Below are positions 6,487 to 14,009 of a stretch of 42,916 nucleotides of DNA, one piece after another. The translations under genes and the position numbers were made by a program. Position 1 is the stretch's first letter; each line of letters opens with the position of its first letter. Under the pieces are notes generated by a model. That model did no database searches and was not told the DNA's origin. It saw nothing but the letters and a program-made list of their open reading frames with translations. The stretch spans positions 2,465,303 to 2,508,218 of the forward strand of contig NZ_MRSV01000001.1 in NCBI RefSeq assembly GCF_001909285.1, given 5' to 3'. Source of the stretch: Exiguobacterium profundum (GTDB taxonomy: Bacteria > Bacillota > Bacilli > Exiguobacteriales > Exiguobacteriaceae).

Positions 6487-8841
6487 TTACTTCAGTTCGA
6501 CGACCGTGACACCGAGTCCACCTTCACCCATTCCTCCTGGGCGCTGGCTCTTCACGTGACGATGTCCTTTTAAAAATTCTTGTGTCGCCTGACGCATCGC
6601 TCCGGTACCTAATCCGTGGATGATGCGGACGTTATCATAGCCCGACACGAGTGCTTCATCGATATACTTGTCTAGACGCATGAGTCCCTCTTCGACACGA
6701 ACGCCACGGAGGTCGAGCTCGGACTTCGTCGAGCTCTGACGTTTGAGCGAGCTGCCTTTCGACTGAAGCGACTTCTCTTTCGATGGACCGATCTTCTGAA
6801 GGTCGTCCGCTTTAACATTCACTTTCATGATGCCAACTTGGACGTTATACTCATTGTCATTGATTTGTTTCACGATGTAGCCTTTTTGTTTGAACGTCGT
6901 CACTTTCACTTCTTCGCCCTTACTGAACGTACGTTTCTGCTGGGCTTTTTGTTTCACTTTTTGGATCTTTTTCTCTTGAAGCGTCGGTTTTGCCGATTCG
7001 AGCTCTTTCTTCGCCGCGATAATCTCGTGCTCTTTGACGATTCCTTGCTCTCGGAGTTTCTTCAAGCGGTCGATGACTTCGTTCGCCTGACGCTTCGCCT
7101 GCTCGACGGCCTTCTCGGCTTTCGCCTCGGCCGCGCTGTACAAGTTATCGCGCTCGCGCTCGAATTCGGTCATCTTCGCCTCAAACGCCGCCTGCTCTTC
7201 TTCGAAGTCATGGCGCTTGACGATGAGCTCTTGCTCGAGCTGCTCGGCGCGTTGTTTCGCTGCTTCAAGCTCATTGATCATCGATTCGACTGATTCTGCA
7301 TCACTACCGACGTGGCTACGTGCCTTGTCGATGACTTGCTCAGACAGTCCGAGACGACGACTGATCTCGAAGGCGTTCGAGCGACCCGGTACGCCAATCA
7401 AGAGACGGTACGTCGGGCTGAGCGATTCGATATCAAACTCCATCGAGGCGTTCATGACACCTTCGCGGTTATAAGCATATGCCTTTAGTTCCGAGTAGTG
7501 TGTCGTCGCAGCGACACGTGCCCCGCGGCGTTTCACTTCATCTAAGATGGCGATGGCAAGGGCAGCCCCTTCTTGTGGATCCGTCCCGGCACCGAGCTCA
7601 TCGAAGAGGACGAGTGACATGAAATCGATTTTGTCGAGCATGCCGACGATGTTTGTCATATGCGAGCTGAACGTCGAAAGACTCTGTTCAATCGATTGCT
7701 CATCCCCGATATCGGCATAGACCGCGTCAAACACGGAAAGCTCTGTCCCGAACTCTGCCGGCACGTAGAGACCTGATTGCACCATTAACTGAAGGAGTCC
7801 AATCGTCTTCAATGTGACGGTTTTCCCGCCGGTGTTTGGTCCGGTGATGACGAGTGACGTGTAGTCTTCTCCGAGCTCGACCGTGATCGGTACGACCTCA
7901 TCTTTCGGGATGAACGGATGACGTGCCTGTTTCAACTTAATTTCTCGATTGTCGTTCAACTTTGGCTCGGTCGCTTTCATCTCTTGTCCGTATGCGACTT
8001 TCGCAAAGATGAAGTCGAGTTCGGCTAACACGTCGAGGTTCGTCATGATGGCATCATGGACCCCACCGACCTCGTTCGAGAGAGCACTTAAAATCCGCTC
8101 GATTTCAGCACGTTCTTTCAGACGAACTTCTTGAATCTCGTTATTGATGGAGACGATGGCCTGCGGCTCAATGAAGAGTGTCTGACCAGAAGCCGACTGA
8201 TCATGGACGATTCCACCGAACGCTTGACGGTACTCTTGTTTGACCGGTACAACATAGCGATCGTTCCGGATTGTGACGATGGCGTCCGAGAGCATCTTCG
8301 CATTGTTGCGGAGGATGTTGTCGATACGTGACCGGACACTCCCTTCAAAGCTCCGGAGCTGTGTCCGAAGTCCACGGAGTTGTGGACTCGCGGAATCTTG
8401 GACAGTCCCTTGGTCGTCAATCGCATGACGAATCGCCTGTTCGACCTCGATGAGCTTCGTCAACTTGTCCGCATACTCGTCAAGACGTGGAATGCGAATC
8501 TCTTCGTTATCCTCGTGAAGCTTCTCGAAGAAGTTTTTTTCTTGGCGACCGCCATACATGACGGCAGCGACGGCGAGTAGTTCGCTCGTCGAGAGGACCG
8601 AGCCGATTGCGGCCCGTTTCACTTCCGCACGGACATCCGTGAGCCCACCGAGCGGCAGACGGTCACGGAGACGAACGACCTCGGTCGCTTCTTTCGTCAC
8701 GTTCAAATTCGAGAGCACCCGGTCGTATGAGTAGTCGGGTTGCATCTTCAGCGCCAAATCTTTTCCGAGCGAGCTCGCCGCGTGACCGGCAAGCTGTTGG
8801 CGCAATTTTTCATATTCTAATACGCGTAACGCGTGGTCCAT
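6487..8841 (-). CDS. mutS2: MutS2, ribosome/DNA-branch ATPase with Smr nuclease domain
   Basis: 784 residues, the usual length of Bacillales MutS2. Walker A GPNTGGKT lies near 333 and Walker B with FDELGAGTDP near 408. A long Glu/Lys coiled coil spans about 510-640, a KOW-like segment about 640-690, and a C-terminal Smr domain has LDLRG near 707 and HGLGTG near 740. MutS2 suppresses homologous recombination in some species and rescues collided ribosomes in Bacillus subtilis (family knowledge). It lacks the mismatch-recognition domain of MutS. SD AAAGGAA is 10 bases before the ATG. It is 15 bases downstream of polX, in the conserved order polX-mutS2-yshE. Confidence 0.97.
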   Translation of the reverse strand: MDHALRVLEYEKLRQQLAGHAASSLGKDLALKMQPDYSYDRVLSNLNVTKEATEVVRLRDRLPLGGLTDVRAEVKRAAIGSVLSTSELLAVAAVMYGGRQEKNFFEKLHEDNEEIRIPRLDEYADKLTKLIEVEQAIRHAIDDQGTVQDSASPQLRGLRTQLRSFEGSVRSRIDNILRNNAKMLSDAIVTIRNDRYVVPVKQEYRQAFGGIVHDQSASGQTLFIEPQAIVSINNEIQEVRLKERAEIERILSALSNEVGGVHDAIMTNLDVLAELDFIFAKVAYGQEMKATEPKLNDNREIKLKQARHPFIPKDEVVPITVELGEDYTSLVITGPNTGGKTVTLKTIGLLQLMVQSGLYVPAEFGTELSVFDAVYADIGDEQSIEQSLSTFSSHMTNIVGMLDKIDFMSLVLFDELGAGTDPQEGAALAIAILDEVKRRGARVAATTHYSELKAYAYNREGVMNASMEFDIESLSPTYRLLIGVPGRSNAFEISRRLGLSEQVIDKARSHVGSDAESVESMINELEAAKQRAEQLEQELIVKRHDFEEEQAAFEAKMTEFERERDNLYSAAEAKAEKAVEQAKRQANEVIDRLKKLREQGIVKEHEIIAAKKELESAKPTLQEKKIQKVKQKAQQKRTFSKGEEVKVTTFKQKGYIVKQINDNEYNVQVGIMKVNVKADDLQKIGPSKEKSLQSKGSSLKRQSSTKSELDLRGVRVEEGLMRLDKYIDEALVSGYDNVRIIHGLGTGAMRQATQEFLKGHRHVKSQRPGGMGEGGLGVTVVELK

Positions 8842-8856
8842 CTAGCATGTTCCTTT

Positions 8857-10551
8857 CTATCGCTTCGCCGCAAAGAACGCCTTGGCGTCTTCAAACGTGA
8901 AGCAGTTGATAATATCCGATGGTTCGAGATAGGCTTTCCGTGCGTGCAACACACCGAGGGCCATGTCTTCCATCATATCTGGGTGGTGCGTATCGGTGTT
9001 GATCATCACTTTGACGCCCGCTGCTTTCGCCTTCTTGAGCGTGGAAGCTGTCAAGTCGAGCCGGTTCGGGTTGGCGTTCAATTCGAGCGCTGTCCCTGTC
9101 TCTTTGGCGAGTGCGATCAACTTGTCCTCGTCGATTGGATAGCCATCCCGACGACCGATGAGTCGACCTGTCGGATGGGCAATCACGTTCACATACGGGG
9201 AACGACAGGCGTTCTCGAGACGTGCCATGATCTCGTCGACCGATTGGTCCATCTTCGAATGGATGGAGGCGACGACGTAATCGAGCGTCTCTAGAAACTC
9301 GGGTTCATAGTCGAGCGTCCCGTCAGGACGGATGTCCATCTCGACGCCTCGCAACACGTTCATATCATGTGTCTTCGCGGCCTCGCGGATTTCTTCCCCT
9401 TGTGCCTCGAGCCGTTCCTCGGTCAAGCCATTGACGAACGTCAAATACTTCCCGTGGTCGGTGATGGCCATCCATTCGTAGCCGCGATCTTTCATCGCCA
9501 CGACAATTTCGTCGACGGTCAACTTCCCGTCCGACCAGACCGTGTGCATATGCGCGTCAGCCTTTATGTCATCGAGCGTGACGAGCTTCGATAAGTCGTG
9601 TTCAAACTCTGCATGCCCTTCCCGAAGTTCAGGCGGGATGAATGAGAGACCGTACCGTTCGAACAGTTCTTCTTCGGTTTCCGGTTGCCACAATCCGTCT
9701 GCTGTCTCGACCCCATATTCGGAAATGGACTCTCCTTTTGCTTTCGCGAGTTGGCGCATGCGGACGTTGTGGTCTTTTGATCCCGTGAAATGGTGAAGCG
9801 TCGCAGCGAACGCGCCTGGCTCGACCATACGGAAATCGACCGATACCATCTCTTCACGTTCGAGGACGAGCGAGACTTTCGTCTCGCCTGCCGCAATCAC
9901 TTCGTTGATGAACGGCAAAGCGAGCAGCTTCTCACGTAGCTCAATCGGCTCCTCGGTCGCGATGATGAAGTCAAGGTCTTTACACGTCTCTTCGGCACGG
10001 CGGAAGCTTCCTCCGACCGAATGACGCAAGACGAGCGTCTCCTTCTCTAACACCTCATTGATTTCTTCAACGATTGGTCGCATGACTGCATAAGCCAATC
10101 GTTCTGGACGTGATTCGAGGTTCTTCGCGGCGGCGAGTAATTTCTCCACACTCTTCGCCCCGAAACCGGGTAGTGATGCAGCCGTCCCGTCTTCGAGTAC
10201 ACGGATGAGCGACTCCAAGTCGACGACACCGATTTCACGGAGTTTAGCAAGTTTCTTCCCGCCGAGCCCTTGAATTTTCAAGAGCTTCATCAAACCGAAC
10301 GGAATCTCTTCTTGCAGTGCTTCAAGTACTTCACTGCGTCCTGTGTCTCGATACTCTTCAAGGACTGCTGCCGTCCCTTTCCCGATTCCTGAGATGGACG
10401 TCAAGTCGTCGATGTCCTCGAGTTCAAGGTCCGTGTTCTCTAGCGCTGTCGCCGCCTTGCGGAACGCATTGATTTTAAACGGGTTCTCCCCTTTGATCTC
10501 CATATATTGCGCGATTTTTTCGAGCAACATCATCGCTTCTACTTTATTCAT
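8857..10551 (-). CDS. polX: DNA polymerase/3'-5' exonuclease PolX
   Basis: 564 residues, close to the 570 of the Bacillus subtilis enzyme. The N-terminal half carries the 8 kDa helix-hairpin-helix segments (ISGIGKGTA near 55-63; LPGFGAKSVEK near 127) and the family X polymerase core (GSFRRAEETCKDLDF near 180). The C-terminal PHP domain starts near 328 with DAHMHTVWSDG and continues with DHGKYL, typical metal ligands of the 3'-5' exonuclease. It is probably a base-excision repair gap filler. I chose the ATG at 10551 (SD AGAGGGGGAAG) rather than an in-frame upstream codon lying in the terminator region. It is followed by mutS2 after 15 bases. Confidence 0.96.
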   Translation of the reverse strand: MNKVEAMMLLEKIAQYMEIKGENPFKINAFRKAATALENTDLELEDIDDLTSISGIGKGTAAVLEEYRDTGRSEVLEALQEEIPFGLMKLLKIQGLGGKKLAKLREIGVVDLESLIRVLEDGTAASLPGFGAKSVEKLLAAAKNLESRPERLAYAVMRPIVEEINEVLEKETLVLRHSVGGSFRRAEETCKDLDFIIATEEPIELREKLLALPFINEVIAAGETKVSLVLEREEMVSVDFRMVEPGAFAATLHHFTGSKDHNVRMRQLAKAKGESISEYGVETADGLWQPETEEELFERYGLSFIPPELREGHAEFEHDLSKLVTLDDIKADAHMHTVWSDGKLTVDEIVVAMKDRGYEWMAITDHGKYLTFVNGLTEERLEAQGEEIREAAKTHDMNVLRGVEMDIRPDGTLDYEPEFLETLDYVVASIHSKMDQSVDEIMARLENACRSPYVNVIAHPTGRLIGRRDGYPIDEDKLIALAKETGTALELNANPNRLDLTASTLKKAKAAGVKVMINTDTHHPDMMEDMALGVLHARKAYLEPSDIINCFTFEDAKAFFAAKR

Positions 10552-10572
10552 ATGCTTCCCCCTCTTCACACA

Positions 10573-10612
10573 GAAAAGACCGAGACACAAGCACTAGCTT
10601 GCATTCCGGCCT
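10573..10612 (-). terminator. Terminator-like hairpin between cvpA and polX
   Basis: On the minus strand, the arms 10597-10612 and 10577-10592 pair at 15 of 16 positions (four are G-T wobbles) with loop TAGT and are followed by TTTTC. It begins 7 bases after the cvpA stop and ends about 22 bases before the polX ATG. It would attenuate read-through from zapA-cvpA into polX-mutS2. Confidence 0.7.
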
Positions 10613-10618
10613 GTCGTG

Positions 10619-11155
10619 TCACAACATCTTATTTGAAAACCAATCTGATAGATATGGCGTGTCTTGAATGATATATGTCGCTAGCGACGAGTTGTCGACG
10701 GCGTTTTGTACGCTCGCCATCGGCACGAACGCAATCACCCAAAGGATGAAGAATGTGATGACATATGCCTCGAAGAATCCGAGGACAGCTCCGATCACAC
10801 CTTTTAATTGGCGCAAAATGGGCAAGTCCGTCAAGAAGTCGAGCATCGCCAAGATGAGATGCAAGACGAGTTTCGTAATGAGGAACAAGACGACGAACCA
10901 AAAGACGTTATAAAATGTCATCTCAATCCCTGAAAGGGAATTGAGGTCCAACACGCCACCCGGGAGCGTTCCGTCGAGCTGAGACGGATACGGGATCCAC
11001 AGCTTGAACGCTTCGGCTAACTCTTTATAGTACGTATTGGCGACTAGAAAACTGATGATGAGCGCGACCCAATGGCCGAGCTGTAGAATCGCGCCACGAC
11101 GGAAGCCGTTGACGATTCCGATAAACAAGAAAAACAGTATAAGTAGCGTAACCAT
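10619..11155 (-). CDS. cvpA: CvpA-family membrane protein
   Basis: 178 residues with four predicted membrane spans: VTLLILFFLFIGIVNG (2-17), LGHWVALIISFLVA (26-40), MTFYNVFWFVVLFLI (about 79-93) and the FEAYVITFFILWVIAF region (about 130-150). The N-terminal GFRRGAILQLG is the family hallmark. CvpA proteins affect colicin V production in E. coli and envelope homeostasis elsewhere; the molecular role is unclear. Position between zapA and polX matches yshB of Bacillus subtilis. The SD (GGGAG) overlaps the last codons of zapA, so the pair is translationally coupled. Confidence 0.9.
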   Translation of the reverse strand: MVTLLILFFLFIGIVNGFRRGAILQLGHWVALIISFLVANTYYKELAEAFKLWIPYPSQLDGTLPGGVLDLNSLSGIEMTFYNVFWFVVLFLITKLVLHLILAMLDFLTDLPILRQLKGVIGAVLGFFEAYVITFFILWVIAFVPMASVQNAVDNSSLATYIIQDTPYLSDWFSNKML

Positions 11156-11163
11156 GGATTGAT

Positions 11164-11385
11164 TTATTCTCCCATATTTCGTTTAGTTTTGACGTGGTCG
11201 CTCGCGATTTGAATCGCAGCCAAGACCGCTGCCTGACGAGCATCTAGATGAGGGGATTGTTCACGAATTTCGCGGATCTTACTGTCGACCAAAAAGCCTA
11301 CTTCCCTCACATGGTCAGCGGGTTCTTCGCTTACGATCGTATAGTCTTGACCCGCAATGTGAATCGTTGTTCGTTGTAACTGCAC
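11164..11385 (-). CDS. zapA: Cell division protein ZapA
   Basis: 73 residues if started at the GTG (11383-11385), which has an excellent SD (AAAGGAGG, 7 bases upstream); the in-frame ATG 36 bases further upstream lacks one. The N-terminal IHIAGQDYTIVSEEPADHV and the following VDSKIREI helix are the beta hairpin and dimerisation helix of Firmicute ZapA, which bundles FtsZ filaments at the division ring. The C-terminal region (DARQAAVLAAIQIASDHVKTKR) is the expected coiled coil, short as in Bacillus. First gene of the zapA-cvpA unit, with the intergenic region toward the symporter holding its promoter. Confidence 0.92.
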   Translation of the reverse strand: MQLQRTTIHIAGQDYTIVSEEPADHVREVGFLVDSKIREIREQSPHLDARQAAVLAAIQIASDHVKTKRNMGE

Positions 11386-11489
11386 GCGCACCCCTCCTTT
11401 ACGTCTGTCAGAATTAATCATAACATCGTTTTTATATTAGGAAAAGGAGAAGCCCCTTCCCTTGATATGTACAACATTTTCTAATACCC

Positions 11490-11522
11490 TTCTAAACAGT
11501 TGTCAAACGACTTTCTTTAGAA
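11490..11522. promoter_or_regulatory. Inverted repeat upstream of the symporter
   Basis: TTCTAAA (11490-11496) and TTTAGAA (11516-11522) form a perfect 7-base inverted repeat enclosing a second imperfect one (AGTTGT/ACGACT, loop CAA). It lies 80-113 bases before the symporter start, in the divergent zapA/symporter region. It could be a repressor site or a structured leader element; there is no T tract to make it a terminator. Confidence 0.4.
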
Positions 11523-11602
11523 AAATTGTAAGAGAAGGTGGCAACATTCCGTAAAATGTGCGAAAATATCAACTATTCAAACAAACAGAAAGGGTGATTG
11601 AT

Positions 11603-12811
11603 TTGAAATTACGTATTGGCCTCTTAGGTCGCATCATCATCGCGATCGCTTTCGGTATTTTACTCGGGAGCATCGTACCAGAAAGTCAGAACTGGATCGT
11701 TCGGACGTTCGTGACGTTCAACACGGTCTTCGGGCAGTTCTTAGGCTTCGCTATTCCATTGATTATTCTTGCTTTTATCATCCCGGGTATCGGGGAACTT
11801 GGAAAAGGAGCAGGAAAGCTGGTCGGACTCACAGCACTCATCGCTTACGCATCAACCATCATCGCCGGAACATTAGCATACTTTGCAACAAGCAACTTGT
11901 TCCCGCAAATTTTGACACGGTCGACGACAGGAGCCGAAAATCCAGAAGAAGCCTTGTTGAAAGGGTTCATGGAATTTGAGATTCCACCTGTATTCGGTGT
12001 CATGACCGCACTTATCTTAGCTTTCGTCATCGGAATCGGGATTGCCGCGATCGAAAGCAAACGGTCACTCGACCTCGCCATGGATTTCCGCGATATCATC
12101 GAACTCTTAATCAGTAAAGTCATTATTCCATTACTTCCAATCCACATCGCCGGAATTTTCATGAACATGACGTACGCTGGTCAAGTCGCTGAGATCCTAT
12201 CGGTCTTCTCGCTCGTCTTCGTCACAATCATCGTCCTTCATTTGACGATGCTCATGATTCAATATTCAATCGCAGGTGGTCTCAACAAAGAGAATCCGTT
12301 CAAGTTGCTCAAGACGATGATGCCGGCTTACTTCACAGCCATCGGGACGCAATCATCGGCCGCGACGATTCCAGTCACGCTTCGCCAGGCGAAGTTGAAC
12401 AACACGGACGAAGGTGTCGCGAACTTCGTCATCCCGCTCTCGGCAACGATCCACTTATCAGGGTCGACGATCACACTCACATCGGTCGGTGTCGCGCTCA
12501 TGTACTTGAATGGCATGCCGATGTCTTACGCCATCGTGCTTCCATTCATCCTTGCACTCGGTGTGACGATGATTGCAGCACCAGGTGTACCGGGTGGAGC
12601 CGTCATGGCATCGCTTGGATTGTTCGGCTCGATCCTCGGGTTCGACGCAACGATGCAAAGCTTGGTCATCGCGCTCTATTTGGCACAAGATAGCTTCGGG
12701 ACAGCGACAAACGTCACGGGTGACGGTGCCATCGCGAAGATTATCCACTACTTCAAACACAACACAAAACTTCTCGACAACACGTCATCGAAACAAGAAG
12801 ATATCGCATAA
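11603..12811 (+). CDS. Dicarboxylate/amino acid:cation symporter (DAACS family)
   Basis: 402 residues with the glutamate-transporter fold. The HP1 serine motif TQSSAATIP is near 250, a long amphipathic segment follows with HLSGSTITLT near 293, the HP2 loop APGVPGGAVMASLGLFG is near 329, and TM8 has NVTGDGAIAKI near 372, where the Asp contacts the substrate amino group in this family. It should take up an acidic or neutral amino acid, or a dicarboxylate, with sodium or protons; which one is not decidable here. The TTG at 11603 is chosen because AGGGTG sits 7 bases upstream; earlier in-frame codons lack an SD. Confidence 0.9.
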   Translation: MKLRIGLLGRIIIAIAFGILLGSIVPESQNWIVRTFVTFNTVFGQFLGFAIPLIILAFIIPGIGELGKGAGKLVGLTALIAYASTIIAGTLAYFATSNLFPQILTRSTTGAENPEEALLKGFMEFEIPPVFGVMTALILAFVIGIGIAAIESKRSLDLAMDFRDIIELLISKVIIPLLPIHIAGIFMNMTYAGQVAEILSVFSLVFVTIIVLHLTMLMIQYSIAGGLNKENPFKLLKTMMPAYFTAIGTQSSAATIPVTLRQAKLNNTDEGVANFVIPLSATIHLSGSTITLTSVGVALMYLNGMPMSYAIVLPFILALGVTMIAAPGVPGGAVMASLGLFGSILGFDATMQSLVIALYLAQDSFGTATNVTGDGAIAKIIHYFKHNTKLLDNTSSKQEDIA

Positions 12812-12825
12812 TGAACGACTTATAA

Positions 12826-12856
12826 ACGGGCAAGCCATCAGGTTTGTCCGTTTTTG
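12826..12856 (+). terminator. Intrinsic terminator after the symporter
   Basis: ACGGGCAAGCC/GGTTTGTCCGT, an 11-base-pair stem with two wobbles, loop ATCA, followed by TTTTTG. Confidence 0.88.
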
Positions 12857-12883
12857 TCTACATATAATAAAGGAGAGATACAT

Positions 12884-13729
12884 ATGGAATGGATGGAATG
12901 GAAGAACCCTGATCACTTCTCAGACCGCGTCATGACGGCATTACTCGACGAGGAGGCAAAGAATAGCCTCATGATCGGCGTCTTGAATAACGTCAAACAA
13001 GGAATTTATGAAACGTTTCATCAGTTCACAGTCGAAGAGGACGGAGAGCTTCTCGCCATCCTCCAAGTGACACCACCGCATCCACTTCACTATATCGTCG
13101 TGAAGACGGAGCGCTCGGACCTTCTCCCGTCTTTCATCATCCCCCACCTTTTGAAAGAAGAAGTCCCCTTCTCGGAAGTCGTATCGGAACGACAACAGGC
13201 GGAACGGTTTGCGACAGCGTGGCAAGAGATTACATCTGGGACGAGCGAGATTTTCATGTCCCAAGGTCTTTATCGCCTCGACAGCGTGGAAGACATCGAC
13301 ATGGCGACTGGGAGGATGCGAGAAGCGACGGTTGCCGATCAGGCGCAGCTTGAGGCTTGGTATAGTGCCTTCGAAGCCGAATCAGGTCTCCGTTCATCTC
13401 CACCAGAGAAAGTAACAAAAGCCGTACAGACGATGCTTGAAAGGAAAGAAGCTGTCTTTTGGGAAGTCGATGGACAGGTCGTCTCGTGTGCGAAACGCGC
13501 ACGTCCAACAGAGAACGGAATCACTGTTTCGTTCGTCTACACATCACCTAGTGCACGAGGAAAAGGGTATGCACGAAGTCTCGTCGCCGATCTCAGCCGA
13601 CAGTTACTCGAGACAAAATCATTCTGCGTCCTCTACACTGACTTGACGAACCCGACGTCGAACAAAATCTATCGGGAAGTCGGTTACCAACAAATCATGG
13701 ACTCTGCCTGGGTCCGATTCGCTAGATGA
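12884..13729 (+). CDS. GNAT-family N-acetyltransferase
   Basis: 281 residues. The C-terminal half is a GNAT domain: VYTSPSARGKGYARSLV near 215-231 is motif A with the acetyl-CoA pyrophosphate loop (RGKGYA), and the later LYTDLTNPTSNKIYREVGY is the usual motif B ending. The N-terminal half (about 1-130) is a divergent, probably GNAT-derived domain with no visible acetyl-CoA loop, as in two-domain GNAT proteins. The acceptor substrate is unknown. ATG at 12884 has SD AAGGAGAG 8 bases upstream; the longer in-frame start lies in the upstream terminator and is rejected. Single gene between two terminators. Confidence 0.88.
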   Translation: MEWMEWKNPDHFSDRVMTALLDEEAKNSLMIGVLNNVKQGIYETFHQFTVEEDGELLAILQVTPPHPLHYIVVKTERSDLLPSFIIPHLLKEEVPFSEVVSERQQAERFATAWQEITSGTSEIFMSQGLYRLDSVEDIDMATGRMREATVADQAQLEAWYSAFEAESGLRSSPPEKVTKAVQTMLERKEAVFWEVDGQVVSCAKRARPTENGITVSFVYTSPSARGKGYARSLVADLSRQLLETKSFCVLYTDLTNPTSNKIYREVGYQQIMDSAWVRFAR

Positions 13730-13734
13730 AACAC

Positions 13735-13771
13735 ATCGCCTCCCCTATACTAATAGAGGAGGCGATTTTTC
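13735..13771 (+). terminator. Terminator whose 3' arm is also the SD of the next gene
   Basis: ATCGCCTCC (13735-13743) pairs perfectly with GGAGGCGAT (13758-13766), followed by TTTTTC. The 3' arm contains GGAGG at 13758-13762, which is the SD for the ATG at 13772 (9-base spacing). Transcripts that read through from the acetyltransferase gene would have this SD masked. Confidence 0.8.
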
Positions 13772-13978
13772 ATGAACAGATTATTCGGTTGGTGGCTACG
13801 TATCCCGCGACAGGTCCGGGTGACCGCTTTGACACTTGTCACGCTCGCGATACTCGGCTATATGGTGTTCCTCGGGGGCCGGAGCATGCTCGATGACCCA
13901 AACTTCGATACGCTATGGCTCAGCGTCATCGGTGCCGCACTCTTGACGTTCATCGTCTATCAGGCAACAAAAAAGTGA
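13772..13978 (+). CDS. Small two-span membrane protein
   Basis: 68 residues with two membrane segments (about 17-37, VTALTLVTLAILGYMVFLGG; and about 47-63, LWLSVIGAALLTFIVYQ), joined by a short acidic loop and ending in a basic TKK. I do not recognise a named family. The SD GGAGG sits in the stem of the preceding terminator, so it is probably expressed from its own promoter starting inside or after that hairpin; a TATACT lies in the loop (13746-13751) but no -35 is clear. Its stop codon lies inside the next terminator stem. Confidence 0.65.
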   Translation: MNRLFGWWLRIPRQVRVTALTLVTLAILGYMVFLGGRSMLDDPNFDTLWLSVIGAALLTFIVYQATKK

Positions 13979-13998
13979 TCGACGCGTTCGTCGATCAC
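13969..13998 (-). terminator. Terminator of the CwlO-like gene (bidirectional)
   Basis: Perfect 10-base-pair stem GTGATCGACG/CGTCGATCAC (13975-13984, 13989-13998). On the minus strand it is followed by TTTTTT, making it the terminator of the gene ending at 14010. The plus strand has only a weak T-rich tail. Confidence 0.88.
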
Positions 13999-14009
13999 TG
14001 TCTTTGTGT

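Noticed and set aside
6838-7293. 151-residue plus-strand ORF rich in Phe and Leu
   Set aside because: Antisense to the coiled-coil part of mutS2, where Glu/Lys codons read as Phe/Leu on the other strand; no SD.
8833-9294. 153-residue plus-strand ORF
   Set aside because: Antisense to polX with no SD and no recognisable motif.
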